Source: Candidatus Bathyarchaeota archaeon (GTDB lineage: Archaea; Thermoproteota; Bathyarchaeia; Bathyarchaeales; Bathycorpusculaceae). From it: 36,215 nucleotides of DNA. The first letter of the stretch is position 1; each line of letters begins with the position of its first letter. The notes under the pieces are model-generated. The model ran no database searches. It saw only the letters and a program-made list of their open reading frames with translations, and had not been told where the DNA came from. Positions 34,117 to 36,215 of the stretch are shown here, piece after piece. The stretch covers positions 1-36,215 of the forward strand of contig JARYLR010000014.1 in assembly GCA_029907545.1 (NCBI GenBank). Direction: 5' to 3'. Position numbers and translations under genes: made by a program.

Positions 34117-34126
34117 ATAAATTAAT
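34117..34126 (+). promoter_or_regulatory. TATA element for the aldehyde oxidoreductase gene
   Basis: ATAAATTAAT lies about 49-58 bases before ATG 34175, in the 155-base gap after tfrB. The gap also opens with a T-rich run (about 34024-34032) that may end the tfr transcript. Confidence 0.5.
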
Positions 34127-34174
34127 ATGAACCATCCGTGCCTTATCTAGACAAACCCTACTGGAGGAAAAATC

Positions 34175-36034
34175 ATGTTTGGTTATGCTGGTCGCGTACT
34201 CCACGTAGATTTGACATCTGGAAAAACTCATGTGGAACCCTTAAACGAGGATTATGCAAAAAAATACATCGGCGGCATAGGACTAGGCATAAGACTCTGG
34301 CTGGACTACTCTAAGCCTGGAGTTGATCCTTTCAGCCCCGAAAACCCGTTGATTCTGGCAACCGGCCCCATTTCGGGCACGATGTGGCCCACAGGTGGAA
34401 ATGGGCATGCGTTTGTGTCGAAGTCTCCTCAGAGCTATGGTGTGGGTGAGGCGAAGGCTCATGGCTCTTTTGGCACGGAGATGAAGAGAGCTGGCTACGA
34501 CGCTGTGATCTTGAAAGGTAAGGCTGAGAAGCCTGTTTACCTCTGGATTGACGATGATACAGTTCAGGTTCTGGACGCTTCGCATCTGTGGGGCAAATCG
34601 CCTGCCGAAACTGAGGATGCAATACGCGAAGAGCTAGGGGATTACTACATCCGGGTTGCATCCATCGGGGTTGCTGGTGAAAAGCTCTCTCGCTTAGCAT
34701 GCATCATTAACGATAAGACTAGAGCGGCTGGAAGAACAGGGCTTGGAGCGGTCATGGGTTCTAAGAACCTTAAGGCGATTGCGATGCGGGGCACTCGCGA
34801 TATTGTTGTGGCGAAGCCAGATGAGTTCATGGAGTATCTTAAAGAGTTTCATGAGAGAATGAAAGGCCCTGCCACGCAGAAGTATCGAACGCTGGGCACT
34901 CCTGAAAACGTGCTTGTGCACAATTCCTTGTCATGTATGCCGACGAGGAACTACAACAACTCTTCATTTGAAGGCGCTGAGAAAGTCAGCGGCGAGGTTC
35001 TTAATGACAAGTATGTTGCTAAGATCATCGGCTGCAGCTCGTGTGCGATGCGCTGCGAACACATGTGTGTGGTGGCGGAAGGCCCGCATAAGAATACGAT
35101 GACTCGGATGGAGTATGAGACTTTGTGGGCTCTGGGTCCGTACTGCGGTGTGGATCGGCTTGATGCCATCATCAAGGGAATGGAGCTTAGCAACTACTAT
35201 GGTATGGATGCCATCAGTGCCGGTGTGACTGCTGGGTTTGCGATGGACTGTTATGAAAGAGGGCTGCTAACTCAAGCACAGCTTGGCGGGATTGATGCCA
35301 AGTTCGGGAATGCTGACGCGATGGTGCAGCTTGTGGACAAGATTGGTAAGCGTGAAGGCATAGGCGAGATCCTTGCGGATGGCGTGAAGGTTGCTGCGCA
35401 GAAGATAGGTAACGGCGCCGAAAAGCTGGCGCAGCACATCAAGGGCGTTGAAGTCACGGGCTACGATCTAAGATGCCTCAAAACCGCTGCCTTAGGCTTT
35501 GCGGTTTCATTTAGAGGCGCAGACCACAACAGGCATGGAGCCTACGCGTTTGATGTGAAGGGAAAGGTCAACCGCCTGAAAGCAGAGAAAGGCAGAGGAA
35601 AGCTTGTCAAGGACATGGAAGACGTTTACACGCTCATAGACTCGTTCATAGTGTGCAAGTTCTCGCGAGGAACCTACTACAAGGAGCTGCCGGACATGGC
35701 GAAGCTCTATTCGCTGGTTACCGGTTACGAGATGACGCCTGAAGAATTAAGGCAGGCTGGCGAGAGAATAAACAATGTTGCACGGCTCTTTAACATCAGA
35801 GAAGGCTTAACCCGAAAGGACGATACCTTGCCATGGAAGGTTATGCATGAGCCGATCCCCGATGAAGGACCCTCGAAAGGCGCTATGGTGACGCAGGAGG
35901 AGCTTGACTTGCTTCTTGACGATTACTATGAGTCTCGAGGCTGGACAAGGGAGGGTGTGCCGACCTTGGAGAAGCTTAAGGAGCTTGGGATGGAGGAGCT
36001 TGCGGGTATAGTTGAAGGGAAGCCGGAGGCGTAA
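34175..36034 (+). CDS. aor: Tungsten aldehyde:ferredoxin oxidoreductase
   Basis: AOR oxidises aldehydes to acids and gives electrons to ferredoxin, with a tungsten bis-pterin and one 4Fe-4S cluster. Family marks are GRVLHVDLTSG, YIGGIGLG, GPISGTMWPTGGNGH near the cofactor, DKTRAAGRTGLGAVMGSKNLK and CSSCAMRC. The cluster cysteines are C287, C290, C294 and C494. Length (619) is normal. CTGGAGG precedes the ATG. The ferredoxin-like gene 4 bases after the stop is the likely electron acceptor. MoaD at 18755 may serve its cofactor. Confidence 0.93.
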   Translation: MFGYAGRVLHVDLTSGKTHVEPLNEDYAKKYIGGIGLGIRLWLDYSKPGVDPFSPENPLILATGPISGTMWPTGGNGHAFVSKSPQSYGVGEAKAHGSFGTEMKRAGYDAVILKGKAEKPVYLWIDDDTVQVLDASHLWGKSPAETEDAIREELGDYYIRVASIGVAGEKLSRLACIINDKTRAAGRTGLGAVMGSKNLKAIAMRGTRDIVVAKPDEFMEYLKEFHERMKGPATQKYRTLGTPENVLVHNSLSCMPTRNYNNSSFEGAEKVSGEVLNDKYVAKIIGCSSCAMRCEHMCVVAEGPHKNTMTRMEYETLWALGPYCGVDRLDAIIKGMELSNYYGMDAISAGVTAGFAMDCYERGLLTQAQLGGIDAKFGNADAMVQLVDKIGKREGIGEILADGVKVAAQKIGNGAEKLAQHIKGVEVTGYDLRCLKTAALGFAVSFRGADHNRHGAYAFDVKGKVNRLKAEKGRGKLVKDMEDVYTLIDSFIVCKFSRGTYYKELPDMAKLYSLVTGYEMTPEELRQAGERINNVARLFNIREGLTRKDDTLPWKVMHEPIPDEGPSKGAMVTQEELDLLLDDYYESRGWTREGVPTLEKLKELGMEELAGIVEGKPEA

Positions 36035-36038
36035 AAAC

Positions 36039-36215
36039 ATGGTGAAAATACATGAAAGGAAATTTGTCTCTGCAGATCCAGACAAGTGTGTAGGCTGCCA
36101 AGTGTGCGAGTACGCTTGCTCGCTTACGAAGGATAAGGCGTTTAACCCTTTGAAGTCGAGGATACGCGTAGTGCGAATCAATCAGCTTGTGAACTTGGCT
36201 GTTACGTGCAGGCTC
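36039..36215 (+). CDS. 4Fe-4S ferredoxin-like subunit, 3' partial
   Basis: The first 59 codons are present. CVGCQVCEYACS is a 4Fe-4S site, followed by a spaced Cys near the right edge, as in ferredoxin-like electron-transfer subunits (HycB/CooF type) next to AOR genes. It starts 4 bases after the AOR stop, with GCCGGAGG in the AOR end as SD. It is probably co-transcribed and accepts the electrons from aldehyde oxidation. The rest lies outside the window. Confidence 0.85.
   Translation, partial: MVKIHERKFVSADPDKCVGCQVCEYACSLTKDKAFNPLKSRIRVVRINQLVNLAVTCRL

Overview
The window looks like a chromosomal piece of an uncultivated archaeon of the Thermoproteota/TACK side, most likely a Bathyarchaeia-type anaerobe. 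This is inferred from gene content only; I could not search a database. Archaeal signs are: two PurP-type formate-dependent purine enzymes, a tRNA gene without encoded CCA, a COG2112-type archaeal kinase, an archaeosortase, a tungsten aldehyde:ferredoxin oxidoreductase, a soluble TfrA/TfrB-type fumarate reductase, TATA boxes about 25-30 bases before short or absent leaders, and Shine-Dalgarno (SD) sites of the GGAGG kind with frequent GTG/TTG starts.

Bases 1-18200 are mostly cell envelope and secreted proteins. A giant PKD/LamG surface protein enters from the left edge and is interrupted by an in-frame TAA at 4316-4318. A 1025-residue secreted hydrolase follows, combining an Ntn amidohydrolase, an M14 carboxypeptidase, a LamG-like domain and a dockerin. 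An archaeosortase locus (8301-15353) comes next: a thioester-domain adhesin-like protein, an archaeosortase fused to a zinc ribbon, an EpsI-like domain and a cytoplasmic tail, two small membrane partners, a second protein with a PE-type C-terminal sorting signal, a DUF1616 membrane protein and a polysaccharide flippase. A single-TM surface protein, a DUF457 membrane hydrolase, a VOC-fold protein and a second secreted dockerin protein complete the region.

Bases 18390-24800 hold a winged-helix regulator with a one-base frame shift, a MoaD-like sulfur carrier, a three-gene ABC exporter, an M24 Xaa-Pro peptidase, a GNAT acetyltransferase whose start is also out of frame by one base, a 16-bp perfect inverted repeat and a flavodoxin-like protein.

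Bases 24800-30500 are housekeeping: a small membrane protein, a tRNA with anticodon CAU, an OGG1-type DNA glycosylase, a COG2112 kinase, two overlapping PurP paralogues, a parvulin and a short coiled-coil protein.

Bases 30740-36215 are energy metabolism: TfrA/TfrB fumarate reductase (the B subunit carries 2Fe-2S, 4Fe-4S and two CCG modules), then an aldehyde:ferredoxin oxidoreductase and the start of a 4Fe-4S ferredoxin-like gene that runs off the right edge. With the peptidases, this suggests an organism that breaks down extracellular protein or peptide material, oxidises the resulting aldehydes through ferredoxin, and uses fumarate reduction or succinate formation in redox balance. That last statement is inference.

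The best candidate for an under-described system is the archaeosortase locus with its four-part sortase and two neighbouring candidate substrates. Four genes (giant surface protein, DUF457, winged helix, GNAT) have a stop, a missing start or a one-base shift, so sequence accuracy should be checked before any biological reading. No CRISPR array, insertion sequence, provirus or rRNA was seen, and no gene-free stretch exceeds 300 bases if the extended GNAT start is accepted.
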